In this document: piece after piece, positions 1-10,249 of the stretch
Numbering within the stretch: position 1 is the stretch's first letter
How the letters are laid out: every line of letters begins with the position of its first letter
Assembly: GCA_023101725.1 (NCBI GenBank)
Contig: JALJCO010007863.1
Coordinates: 35,426 to 99,425, forward strand
Length of the DNA stretch: 64,000 bases
From: Atherinomorus stipes
Lineage: Eukaryota; Chordata; Actinopteri; Atheriniformes; Atherinidae
Reading direction: 5' to 3'
Notes under the pieces: model-generated
The model's input: only the letters and a program-made list of their open reading frames with translations
The model's database searches: none
What the model was told of the DNA's origin: nothing
Program-made: the position numbers and the translations under genes

Positions 1-559
1 TCCAACAAGTAACACAGAGGACTTTATAACTGACAGCTAACGTTAGCCATGTTAGCAAACAAGCTAGCTTACGATCCATGAGGAAAGTCGCCATTTCCGT
101 GTTTTGACTCCGTGGAAAACGTTTATGTGGGTCCATTTAGTGAAGTCTTCACCTAAATTTACTCCAGGTTTTGCTCTTCTCAGGTCACTCCTCCTCAGAA
201 ACAGATAACAATATCTCCAGGGCTCTGAGGCAGCTGCTTCACTCGTCATCTCCACGTTTTCCCCCTGTAGCAGCCTGACTGTGCCCAAAATATTGTTTCC
301 ACACAGAGATCGTATTTGGCAACCCGCAATGGCGGCGTGTATTGGCTTACAAACGTAAATATAATGCCATTATCGAACCCGTCAAAATTTATTTTATAAT
401 TATTTTTAGGCTAAATATAATTTTTCTAGGAAATGTTGTACTTTCATTCTGTACCACCCCCCCCCCCAAACGACCTGTGGAGGTGTTTTTTTTTTTTTTT
501 TTTAAATATAGCTTTTAATAAAAATGTTACATGTTTAACCTTTAAATTACATGATATGA
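1..559. other. intronic stretch, nothing recognised
   Basis: No exon or transposon ends could be delimited. An open frame on the minus strand (64-288, 74 codons) has no motif I recognise and is best treated as chance or as part of an unnamed repeat. C-run and T-run tracts occur at 461-503. Confidence 0.4.
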
Positions 560-625
560 AATTAAATGAAAAAAAAATGAAAAATGAAAATACTTTATTC
601 ATCCCAGAAGGGACATTCAGTATTG
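560..625 (-). repeat. LINE 3' tail, minus orientation
   Basis: Read on the minus strand this ends in a CCCTTCTGGGATGAATAAAG motif followed by a TATTTTCAT run. The same 3' terminus closes the LINE at 14785-14975 on the plus strand. It is therefore probably a short 5'-truncated copy of the same or a related non-LTR family. No coding sequence remains. Confidence 0.5.
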
Positions 626-2800
626 TTAAAGCTCACTGTTTTTTAGAATATATCTACGAGATATATTCTATTAAAACCAATGTTACATTTTATAGTGTAT
701 TTTTTTCAGCATACCTGATGCATGGCTGCTAAATGACTGAAAGATGAACATCTGCAGTGTTTTTATTTTGCCCAACATCATTCTAAAGGTGACCAGTTAG
801 CTGTTGATGTGCAGGTGTTCTGGTTTAAAACAGTATCAAATGTAGATGTTTGTCTCTCGGGGGAGGTTACCCAGAAATTGGTGTGCAGAAAATGACGTAT
901 TGATCTGGAAACAAATTAACAACTTGACCAAGTTTGATGTATAGGGCCAAAATTTACCTTGATGACTTTAACTTAGTCCTGGGGACAGACTGAATCTTGG
1001 AGAATACAAATGGAGGCCAAATATTGCTAAGCTGTCATGGGGGTTAACTGTGGTGCCTCTAGTTCTCAGTATTCTTCTAGTATCACAGAAGTTTGACAAG
1101 AGTAAAATAAAAACCCAACACATTAAGATTTCTTTTCTTTTTCAGCAACAGCGATTAAAAACGATTCTAAATGTCTTCATGAAGGACGAACACACATTTG
1201 CACAGCTAAAGACCTTGCTGCAGGAGATGACTCACTGGGGGAGCAACAATATGAGGAGTATGAGTGGAGATACTTTGTATATGCCTCGGCCATTACAGGA
1301 AAACCGCCTGCTGCATTGCTAATGAGGCTTGAGAAGGGGAGAGAGATTAAAAAAAAAACCTTTAAAGTAGCGCCTACTGGGAGTTAATGTTTCTGGTAAT
1401 GAGAAAGGATGATATTTATTCAGCTGGCATCTTGGAAAACAATTTGAGTCTGAGTAACAAAGCCGGCTGAGCTGTCTGGGAGGAGAACAAGATGCCTGCT
1501 GTTTTAACTCTCTGTGTCTTTGCAGAGGATCATGGTAAAGATTTAGGATGGCTTGTTCACTCAGCTTCAAAGGAGGTCTGTAAATGTAGGAACACATGAC
1601 AGAGTTGAACATCAGTTTCATACACATGATTACAGGACTATTGGGAATGATCTCAGTCTTTTACAACAGCAGCTACAACTTTAGGCTCTGAAAATGATAT
1701 GTTCACAGCTGTCGGGGGGGGGGGGGGTAATAATAAAAGGTAGCAGTAAAATCTCATCAAACACATCTAAATTAAAGTTTTCCCTTTTTTTGCTGTGAAA
1801 CAGTAGAAATGGGCTGTTATTGCAAAATCAACACTGTGCAGGCTCAGTTATCAGTAAAATGTACCCACAGCCAACTAAAAGAACATTTCTGCTGGATCCT
1901 TCAGGATGTTTTCATTTCAAACACTAACGATGAATATAAATTAATATGCAGTAATTGCATATCATCAAGTGATGATTTAATTTGTACCTTGAAACAGAAA
2001 ATCAACAGGTCTACTAATAGCACCAATCTGTGAGTCAACCTGCCTTTTCAGGAGGATCTGGGAGAACCGGGTCCTCACTCCTGATACGCTGCACCATTAT
2101 CTTAGAAAAAATGATGGGGGATGGAAGAAAAGAAGAAAGAGGAGAGAGAAAGAGGAAGAGACTGGCAGAGAGTGTAGAATAACGGATGAGAGAGGGAGAG
2201 AGAGAGAGATGCCTACCACTGGATGAAAGAGATCTAATGATGATGATGATGCATCAACGCAGGGAGTATCTATTGCCACTTGCTAGACAGACACACACGC
2301 ACAGCTGCACACATAAACCAGACTGTGGTGCATATTGAGCACTGATGTTATATAAGTTACAACTAAACCTGCAGGGCTTCGTACTCTGCTTCTCTGCCTG
2401 CAGAGATGACTGTCTCAGTGTATCTAGGACACTGACGATATTTCACTGCTAAATATTAGACTTTTCTTCACTTCCCGAAGTCTGCTGGACCACTGATGAC
2501 AGACCAAACACAGTGGTGGACCAGCACCAACAGCGTTTAATTACCGGCGTGGAGTATTCTGAGTGTGCAGCTCGTCGTCATCATCGCACCACGCTGACCT
2601 CGTTCTTTTGGTTTGTAGAATCTGCGTCACAGCTGTTGGTCCAAGTGCTCACTGTGGCTTGCTGTTCAGCTTAGTGAAAAGCATGAGACAGCAAAAAGCT
2701 TTAACATGTCACACATACAAGCTCCACTTCCACTTTGTCTTTAGTTCTGCAAGACAACGCTGTCACAGATGTGGCCAGACTGACAGAAAAGACATGAGAC
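626..2800. other. intronic stretch with simple repeats only
   Basis: No exon or transposon was recognised. Simple sequence includes a 14-base G run (1714-1727), a GA-rich purine tract (about 2120-2212) and an ATG/TGA trinucleotide run (2238-2251). Confidence 0.45.
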
Positions 2801-2803
2801 TAA

Positions 2804-3427
2804 GGCCCCGTCCACACTAAGTCTAACTCTGGCCTAAATTCACAAATTTTTCACCAAACCAGCCTCTCATCCATACGAAGCCGGCATTTCGGGGATCTGT
2901 AAACAAATTTTTTTTATCCAACCTTCAGAGTGGGAAGATTTTGAAACGCCATTTTCGCGGTTCCATCTTTAAGCTCTGACCACTTTTTTTTTCTCTTACA
3001 CGTATGCGTCATAGCTTCACCTCTAAACACCCATGCGCTACACTCAGTATCACAACAACAATAGCGCCGTACAGGGTTGAATGGTTGCTGCTCGTACCTG
3101 TTCGCCCATTCGTACTTGCAGCCATCTTTTCGGTTTGGTTGTTCAACCTTCTTCTTTTTTGGGGTTTCTGGTTGATCGCAACCGTAGATCGGAGCATTCG
3201 GTTTGGTTGTTTAACATTGTAAACATATTTCTGTGCATGCCCAGTATTTCATCGCCTGTTTTCGCTTATTTTTGCTTTAGCGCCACTTACAGGCCTGGCA
3301 TATATTTTGCAGCGTTTCCATGCATTCATGTGGTCGGTCGCATTTATTTTACGTCTTCGTCTTTAAGACAAACGGTCTGGAAAATATGAGCGTTTTGTGT
3401 CCGTTTTGACTTGGTGTTGACATGGCC
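2804..3427. mobile_element. MITE with TAA target duplication (PIF/Harbinger-like)
   Basis: The ends are inverted: the left begins GGCCCCGTCCACACTAAGTC and the right, reverse-complemented, begins GGCCATGTCAACACCAAGTC (16 of 20 identical). TAA flanks both sides (2801-2803 and 3428-3430), the 3-bp target size typical of PIF/Harbinger elements. No transposase is encoded. A partly similar segment (GCGCCACTTACAGGCCT core) occurs near 15620. Confidence 0.65.
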
Positions 3428-3430
3428 TAA

Positions 3431-4047
3431 TGCCGTGTCCCAAATCGCCTACTTCCATGCTCAATACTCAACACTTTGAGTATACTGCATTAAAATAAAA
3501 TATATGCATGCATAGTAGGTGAAAATTGGGTATGCAAAGTACCCGGATGACGTACTCAAACCCGTCAAGGTTTTGAGTAGCTGACCGTGGACACTCACTG
3601 CACTCTCTCGCCCCGAATTCGGTTCAGTAGGTGGCGGTAATGCTCCCTGAAATGGGTAACAAACTGCCATAAAACTCAAGATAAGAAGAAGAAGAAGAGA
3701 CTTGCTGCTGTCATCACAGAAAAATGGCAGCTTGTGCAGCCTCAGCTACGCAGCTTCAGCCAATAGCGGGAAGACATTGATTTTTCCCGGCGCCGATTTC
3801 AGCATAAGGCTTCATGGAGGCTGTTCATATTTTCGTGATGAGAAATAATGCTCAAAGGTGAAAAGAGCCGGCAGAAGATCATCGCGCTTTCATTTCCAGT
3901 GAGGACTTTGCACGGGAGCATGCGATTTGGTACAGCACTGTGAACTCGAAAATCACATACTAAGCCATTGAGTACATAGTATGGTAAGTGTCCTCAATTT
4001 GGGATTTTGAGTACTGAGTATGAAAGAAGGCGATTTGGGACAGAGCA
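3431..4047. mobile_element. MITE with TAA target duplication, abutting the previous one
   Basis: Terminal inverted repeats of about 41 bp: the left starts TGCCGTGTCCCAAATCGCCT and the right, reverse-complemented, starts TGCTCTGTCCCAAATCGCCT, with similarity continuing to a shared TACTCAA. TAA flanks lie at 3428-3430 (shared with the neighbour) and 4048-4050. There is no coding potential. It is probably a non-autonomous PIF/Harbinger-type element; the superfamily is inferred from target size only. Confidence 0.65.
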
Positions 4048-4223
4048 TAAAGACCTATTCTGACGCGATCACTATTATATCGGTACCACATGTAATTTGT
4101 AATAATTACAGAGATTGTCTATGATTTTAATCCTGTGTAAATTAGTCATGTCTGTGATTTGTGACGTAATAAAGCCCTGGAAATTACCTACTTTACTTTG
4201 CTAAACTCTGGGGTCCTCTGAAA

Positions 4224-4340
4224 CAGGGTTGGGCATCGAGTATCGATGGGAACCGGGACTAACTCTCAAATTTCAAATTTTAAACTTGTTCAAATTTTTA
4301 GATTTCAATTCCTATTTTTGATGCCCAGTCCGCCGAACAC
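4224..4340. repeat. hAT-like transposon end fragment
   Basis: It begins CAGGGTTGGGCATCGAGTAT, a CAG-starting terminus typical of fish hAT-type elements. No matching opposite end was found nearby, so it is a fragment. The 4051-4223 interval before it holds nothing recognisable. Confidence 0.35.
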
Positions 4341-4439
4341 CATAGAATCGGAAGCGGAACGCTTGTTAGTACAGTTTATGAAACATGCAATTACGCTGAC
4401 GCACATAGCACAACTCAGCGTCGTTGTCGCTATATTTAG

Positions 4440-5715
4440 CGAGTTTTCAGACCCTCTGATAATTCTCTTATATTAAAACTGCTAGCACCAAGTCTAGTGA
4501 CACTTTCTGGTCTTATTGAATTTATTAGAGACAGAACAGAGTTCCTGTGCTGTGGAAAACATCCTGTCTTGTTCCAGTGCCTAAAAAACCACAACCAGCT
4601 AAACCAAATGACTACAGACCAGTTGCCCTGACATCTCACATTATGAAAGTCCTGGAGAGACTCTTACTGGCTCACCTCAACAAGTAAGTCAACACCTTTC
4701 AGGACCCATTACAGTTCGCATATTGTATTGGGCTTGGGGTTGAAGACGCCATCATCTTCTTGCTTCAGAGAGCCCACTCTCATCTGGGCCAGTCAGGCAG
4801 CACTTTGAGGGTCATGTTCTTTGATTTTTCAAGTGCCTTAAATACTATTCAGCCTGCTTTACTATGTCAGAAGCTCCATAACTTCCAGGTGGATCCTCCA
4901 CAACCACCTGGATTTACGACTACCTAACAAACAGACCACAGCTTGAGAGACTGAAAGGTTGTGTGTCTGAGATGGTGATCAGCAGCACTGGAGCACCACA
5001 AGGAACTGTACTCTCACCATTCCTCTTCACACTGTACACCTCAGACTTCCCGTACAACTCTGAGTCCTGTCATCTGAAGAAATACTCTGATGACTCTGCA
5101 GTTGTGGGGTGTATCAGTGATGGACAAGAAGCCGAGTACAGGGAACTTGTCGATCAGTTTGTGAAATGGTGTGGTAACAATCAGCTCATCTTAAATACCA
5201 GCAAGACTAAAGAGATGATTGTTGACTTTAGGAGGAGCAAGAACAAGCAGCATAGTCCTGTATACATCCTGGGAGAGGAGGTGGAGGTGGTGGAGAACTA
5301 CAAATACCTTGGAGTTCAGCTGGACAACAGACTAGACTGGAAATGCAACACTGACTACATCTACAAGAAAGGTCAGAGCAGACTCTACTTCTTAAGGAAG
5401 CTGAGATCATTCAACGTCTGCGCCAAGATGTTGCAGATCTTCTACAAGTCTGTTGTGGAAAGTGCAATCAGCTTTGCAGCATCTGCTGGGGCAGCAGCAT
5501 CAGAACCCGAGACTTGAAGAAACTAAACAAGCTGATCAAGAAAGCTGGTTCTGTGCTGGCAATAACTCTGGAGCCGCTGGAGCTGATCGTTCAAAAAGAA
5601 TGCTGCACAAGCTGATGAAGATGATGGAGGATTCTTCCCACCCTTTCCACAACACGGTGAAGAATCAACTGTGTGTTCAGTGGGAGGCTGCGTCATGTTC
5701 ACTGTAGAACGGAGA
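4440..5715 (+). pseudogene. LINE reverse transcriptase, 5' piece (L2/Rex-type), interrupted
   Basis: Plus-strand reading gives a degraded non-LTR reverse transcriptase. The N-terminal part carries a PVPKKPQPAKPNDYRPVALT-type RT motif, followed by frameshifts and stops. An open stretch (4963-5517) then has GAPQGTVLSPFLF, a SDDSAVV active-site region (a variant of the usual Y/F-x-D-D box), the YKYLGV motif and GQSRLYFLRKLRSF. A frame change near 5500 continues to the C-terminal region. The ORF stops matching at 5715, where a hAT element begins, and resumes at 14785. Upstream endonuclease and ORF1 are absent, so this is a 5'-truncated dead copy. The clade (L2, Rex1 or CR1-like) is uncertain. Confidence 0.85.
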
Positions 5716-6229
5716 CAGTGCCGTATAGTAACGAAGTAAAAATACTTCATTACTTTACTTAAGGAGTATTTTTATATTTGTACTTTACTTTACTACTTCT
5801 ATTTCTGATGACTTTTACTTTTACTTCACTACATTTTCCGAAAAAAATCAATACTTTTACTCCATTACATTTACCTGAGCATCTTAGTTACTCGTTACAA
5901 AATAAGTAACATAATAGCCATGTACAATCTTTGTATTGTTGTAGTGGGACTAGTAGCCACTAGTAGCAGCCTTGTACAAGCCGTCTCTGAAGCTAAACAC
6001 CCCATTACCTGCCTCAGCAGCATGCGAAAGGCTGTTTAGCATCGCTGGTTTGGTCTTCAGCCCAAGAAGAGCGAGACTGAGATCTCGCCATTGAGAATCA
6101 ACTTCTTTTGAGGTTGAACAATGTTTTTCAGACTGGATGGACAGTTCATGTGCTGTCGCACTGCAGTGCAGTCATGTTAAAGCCAACTAGTCAAGTTTTT
6201 TGTTTGTTTGCATCACCTCCGAGCTTTAA

Positions 6230-6697
6230 AGACACACAACGGAACTTAAAGCAGTTTTCTTAGTCACACGCCCCCTATCGGCGGCTAAACTAGCATCCAT
6301 CTTGTTCGTACCTGTACTGTAAGGTCACTCCAGCCAGTAAAAGACAGTCTTATCTTGACTCTTGTTCTGTCCCTTCCTCTGTTTCTTTTCCTCTCTTCCA
6401 CCGGTGACGTTTCCTTGCGTTTCTTTACCGAATTCGACATGATGCGCATTCAAAACACCCGCGATGTTGATACCTGGTTTACATCCGGTTGCTAGTGAGT
6501 GACGCGGTGCTGCAACCAATAGTTGGCTGCAACGTCACGGTCGCGTCCCGGATGGAAATCTTACATAGTGCTGTTTCTGAGCCCCGGGACGGCTCTGGGC
6601 ACTGACAGCTCGAAAATGCGCATAATGAATGTTGGTGTGACATCAAAACGAGTCAGAAACACAGATTTTTAAGGTCTAAAAGTTACGTTGTGTGTCT
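6230..6697. mobile_element. TTAA-flanked MITE inside the hAT element
   Basis: The ends are inverted: left AGACACACAACGGAAC, right reverse-complemented AGACACACAACGTAAC (15 of 16). TTAA flanks both sides (6226-6229 and 6698-6701). The target site and AG-start suggest a Kolobok-like or other TTAA-targeting superfamily. No protein is encoded. Confidence 0.65.
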
Positions 6698-6809
6698 TTA
6701 AGAGTTTATTAGGAATGATTTTATATTAAATGCACGTGGGTATGAATGTTGGTAGGCATGCATGCAGGTTTGTAAAGATGTGTTTGTGTGTATTTTTCTA
6801 TATGGTTGG

Positions 6810-7247
6810 TGTTAGTGCCATTTTCCATTCTGGCAATTCGGTCTCAGATTTAGATGTAATGTTACTTAATTAATGTTCAGTGAAAGCTTTCTGTAGCATG
6901 ATAGTGATTATGTTTATGCTATAATTGCATTTCTTTTTATAGTTTGCATTTCAGTTTATATACATCGCTTCATGTGTCAATAGTTTAGGAGGTAGGTGTA
7001 GGAGAGTAGCGGGCGCCTACCACTAGGTGGAGCTCTCACACAATTTATGTAGTGAAATGCTGTGTAATGTGTCTTCTTTGAGTCAGTGTTCAGAACTGAA
7101 GTAAAGACGGAGCGAACGCACTGTTTTCTACCGTCATTGTTAAAACCATACACGCGTAGAGACTCGTTCTTTCCGTCTAGAGTGGTTAAGTCTACGAACA
7201 TGTCAAGATGATTTATTGATCCGTAGAAGACTATTTTAGCCACTACA
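6810..7247 (+). repeat. BEL 5' LTR
   Basis: The 438-bp direct repeat of 14056-14493 begins TGTTAGTGCCATTTTCC and ends TTTAGCCACTACA. It differs from the 3' LTR at T/C (near 6905) and A/C (near 7208). It should contain the element's promoter and polyadenylation signals, but I could not place a TATA box with confidence. Confidence 0.95.
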
Positions 7248-7723
7248 TTAGTAGAAAACAGTTGCCGAGGGCGAGAGAAGAGCTTCGCGAGCCGAGGAGG
7301 AAGCTGGCGAGCCGAAGAGTTTCCTGATAACGACGTGTCCCATCGTACCTCCATAAGACGGCTATGATTGTGGATGAGTACACGAAAATTAACATGAATG
7401 AAGGAACGAACTGCCGATCTTTTAACCTCGAAATACGACAAGTCGAGCAGGCCTTTGTCATGAGCCCAGCTAGTGACTGGGACATTTTCAGTGGTTGCTA
7501 GGTTACCAGCCGTAACCGCACCGGACATTTTACAAACGTGCTGTTAGTAGTCAGCCACCAGAAGACGCTCGAGTTCGACTTTGGAAATAAAGACAGCCCT
7601 ACAGTCTTGTTTGGAAACATTTACATGTTTAAGACTTTTGGAAGGACTGTTTACTCGGATTCCAGAAGTTTGCAAGAGCTTATATTATTAAGAAGACTAC
7701 TCCAACATCAACAGCTGGTTAAA

Positions 7724-9619
7724 ATGTCAGGAAACGAAACTGAGATGGATGGCAGTGTGGAGTTGAACAGCAAAAGACAGATCAAGTTGACCACAAAGGC
7801 TCTAGAAGACAAACTTGAAAAACAAATGAATCAAAGAAAACGTGTATTAGCACGCCTTGGCTCCAAAGCAGACCAGATTGAAAAATTAATGTTAAATGAT
7901 TCCAATGCACTTATAGTCGAAAGGGATCATCTCAGTGATTACTCAAAATTCCTGAATGAGTTTATTGAATTAAATAATGCAATCACTGAACTCCTACCAG
8001 ACGACGAAAGGAAAGCTGATCAGCAGTATTGGAGTGAGCCAAACCTTACAAAGTTTGAGGATTTTTTGGCCAGAATAGAGCAGTGGATAATTGAAGCAAG
8101 ACAGCACACTGGGGCTGCCCATGAACAGGCTGCTCCTACACATGTGGCTTCTGGAGATGATACACTGCAGCAAGGTGAGCTCGCTGCTGAAGATGTGAAT
8201 GCAGATGACAGTGCATCCAACACACAAGAAAGACATGTCCCAGCTGAAAGTGTATGCAGTAGACATTCAAGGTCGTCTTATGCCTCATCGATGCGCAGAG
8301 CAGAGGAAGCTAACCGTGCAGCCCTACTCGCACGTGCTGCCGCACTTAAGAAAAAACAGGCTCTGCAGATGGAAGAAGCTCAAATGGAAGCACAGCTGAA
8401 AACCAGGCAGATTCAGTTGAAAGCTCGTATGGAGGAGCTAGATGTTGAAACCGCTATAGCTGAGGCCACAGCAAAGATCCACGCTCTGGAAGAATACGAC
8501 GACACTGAAAGTCTGGGCGATGACGGTATGAACTCTTACCTGAAAGAGAATATGCAACCCAGCACAGCAGCAACCATCGAACGTCAGGCTCCTGGTGGCA
8601 GGCCAAAATCGACCAGCGCTCCTCGAGTTCCCCAAGACATCAATGCTGCTCACAGTACGACTAGATACTCGCCTCATGTGCAAATAAAGGTTGAAAACAA
8701 CAACACAAGTACACGTCCCAGTGGAGTGCAAGCTGAACTCGGCGATGTGATATTGAAACAAAAGGACATCACAGAGATGCTAGTCACACAACAGAGACTA
8801 GCTAATCTACCTCAGCGAAAGGTCCCTGTATTTAGTGGTGATCCTTTAGAGTTCTTGCCTTTTCTGAGGGCCTTTGAACACATCATTCACAGTCGAACAG
8901 ACAATGATGAAGATCGATTGTATTATTTAGAACAGTTCACCAGCGGTGAACCAAGAGAACTGATTAGGAGTTGCCAGCACATGAGCGCACAATCAGGTTA
9001 CAAAGAAGCAAGAAGGCTCTTGACCTATCACTACGGCAACGAGCAGAAAATTGCTGCAGCCTACATAGACAAGGCTGTCAAATGGCCTCAAATCAAGGCA
9101 GAAGATGCAAAATCACTGCACAGTTTCTCTATCTTTCTCACTGGATGCAACAATGTCATGCAAAACATGGAGTACCTTGAGGAGATGAATAGCCCGAGCA
9201 ACCTTCGAACTGTCATACACAAGTTGCCCTTTCGACTTCGTGAACGATGGAGAGTCGTAGCTTTCGACATACAAGAAAATGAAGGAAGAAGAGCAAAGTT
9301 CTCAGATCTTGTGATGTACATCAACCGACAAGCCAAGATTGCTTCAGACCCACTGTTCGGCGATGTCAAAGAGTCCCCTGAAGTGAAAGATAGGAGCAAG
9401 TCAAGCAATAGATCTGTAACAGGAGGTGGTCTGAAAAGAACCACTGGCTGTGCTACAGGTGTTATGCAAGATGTTGACGATGCTTCAGAACTAAGAAAGA
9501 ACAAGCAGACAAACAACGCGTTCCAAGAGCCATGCCTATATTGCAACAAAGAACACAGCCTGAACGCATGTAAAAAGAATAAAAAGTCTGTCAAACAAAG
9601 AAAGAGTAGAGTTCCTTAA
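7724..9619 (+). CDS. gag: BEL/Pao gag polyprotein (frame broken at its 3' end)
   Basis: Gag is the structural polyprotein that would assemble the retrotransposon particle. The open frame extends upstream to 7538, but the ATG at 7724 (context AAAATG, protein start MSGNETEMDG) is a more natural start. The first half is charged and coiled-coil-like, with an Ala/Glu/Lys-rich helix around 8290-8480. The region from about 8818 to 9360 matches the DUF1759 retrotransposon gag family (VFSGDPLEFLPFLRAFE, then HKLPFRLRERW). It ends with a first cysteine cluster (CLYCNKEHSLNAC). The next conserved segment, including a CCHC knuckle, lies in another frame, so the gag-protease junction is frameshifted within an A-rich stretch near 9570-9590. 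Confidence 0.9.
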   Translation: MSGNETEMDGSVELNSKRQIKLTTKALEDKLEKQMNQRKRVLARLGSKADQIEKLMLNDSNALIVERDHLSDYSKFLNEFIELNNAITELLPDDERKADQQYWSEPNLTKFEDFLARIEQWIIEARQHTGAAHEQAAPTHVASGDDTLQQGELAAEDVNADDSASNTQERHVPAESVCSRHSRSSYASSMRRAEEANRAALLARAAALKKKQALQMEEAQMEAQLKTRQIQLKARMEELDVETAIAEATAKIHALEEYDDTESLGDDGMNSYLKENMQPSTAATIERQAPGGRPKSTSAPRVPQDINAAHSTTRYSPHVQIKVENNNTSTRPSGVQAELGDVILKQKDITEMLVTQQRLANLPQRKVPVFSGDPLEFLPFLRAFEHIIHSRTDNDEDRLYYLEQFTSGEPRELIRSCQHMSAQSGYKEARRLLTYHYGNEQKIAAAYIDKAVKWPQIKAEDAKSLHSFSIFLTGCNNVMQNMEYLEEMNSPSNLRTVIHKLPFRLRERWRVVAFDIQENEGRRAKFSDLVMYINRQAKIASDPLFGDVKESPEVKDRSKSSNRSVTGGGLKRTTGCATGVMQDVDDASELRKNKQTNNAFQEPCLYCNKEHSLNACKKNKKSVKQRKSRVP

Positions 9620-10178
9620 AGGCAAAGGACTTTGTTTTGGGTGTCTGACTCAAGGGCACATGGGAAAAGACTGTAAAAAGAGAGCCACATGCGAAATCTG
9701 CAGCAAGAAACATCCAAGTTTGCTTCACAGTAAATGGTACGAGAATGCTGATCAAGCCAAGCCAGATAGAGGTCAAAGTAATAGCGGACAGCTAACTTCA
9801 CATGAAGATGGCCCAGCCAAGAGTGAAGTTTCAGCGATCACTGGGGCTGGAGGCAACGACTGTATACTTTCTATCGTGCCTGTGCGCATCAAGTCCAAGA
9901 GGAGCAACACGACAATAGAGACGTATGCGTTCATGGACTCGGGAAGTTCAGCTACGTTTTGCTCCGAAAGGTTGATGAGGCGGCTTGGTGTTCATGGTAA
10001 GAAGACTCAAGTGCTTCTTCGCACTATGGGCCAGGAGAAGCCTGTGTCTTGTTTTGTGCTCTCTGATTTAGAAGTGTGCGGGCTGACAGAGAACAAGTAC
10101 ATAAGCCTGCCAGATGTCTACACACACACAGACATACCTGTGACGAAGGACAACGTTCCTGTTGAAAAGGACCTGTAG
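9600..10178 (+). pseudogene. BEL zinc-knuckle and aspartic protease segment
   Basis: This frame opens before the gag stop. It carries a CCHC knuckle (CFGCLTQGHMGKDC) and a second Cys/His cluster (CEICSKKHPSLLH), then a retropepsin-like domain whose active-site motif is MDSGSSATF (aspartate codon 9936-9938). The protease would mature the polyprotein. The frame ends at a TAG at 10176-10178, directly where the conserved sequence continues in the polymerase frame; that frame has its own stop at 10163-10165. The shift therefore falls between these points. I scored it as a broken part of one ancestral gag-pol rather than an independent gene. Confidence 0.85.
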
Positions 10179-10249
10179 AAAGATGGCCGTATCTGCGGAC
10201 AGAAGTACAGCTACCCCAGATCGACGCAGATGTCGAATTACTGATTGGA

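Noticed and set aside
64..288. 74-codon minus-strand open frame that looks protein-like
   Set aside because: I could not tie it to a family, and there is no supporting splice signal, so it was not called as a gene.
6977..7528. 183-codon open frame on the minus strand across the BEL 5' LTR
   Set aside because: It is antisense to the LTR and leader, has no recognised motif, and an 88-codon version repeats in the 3' LTR simply because the LTRs are identical.
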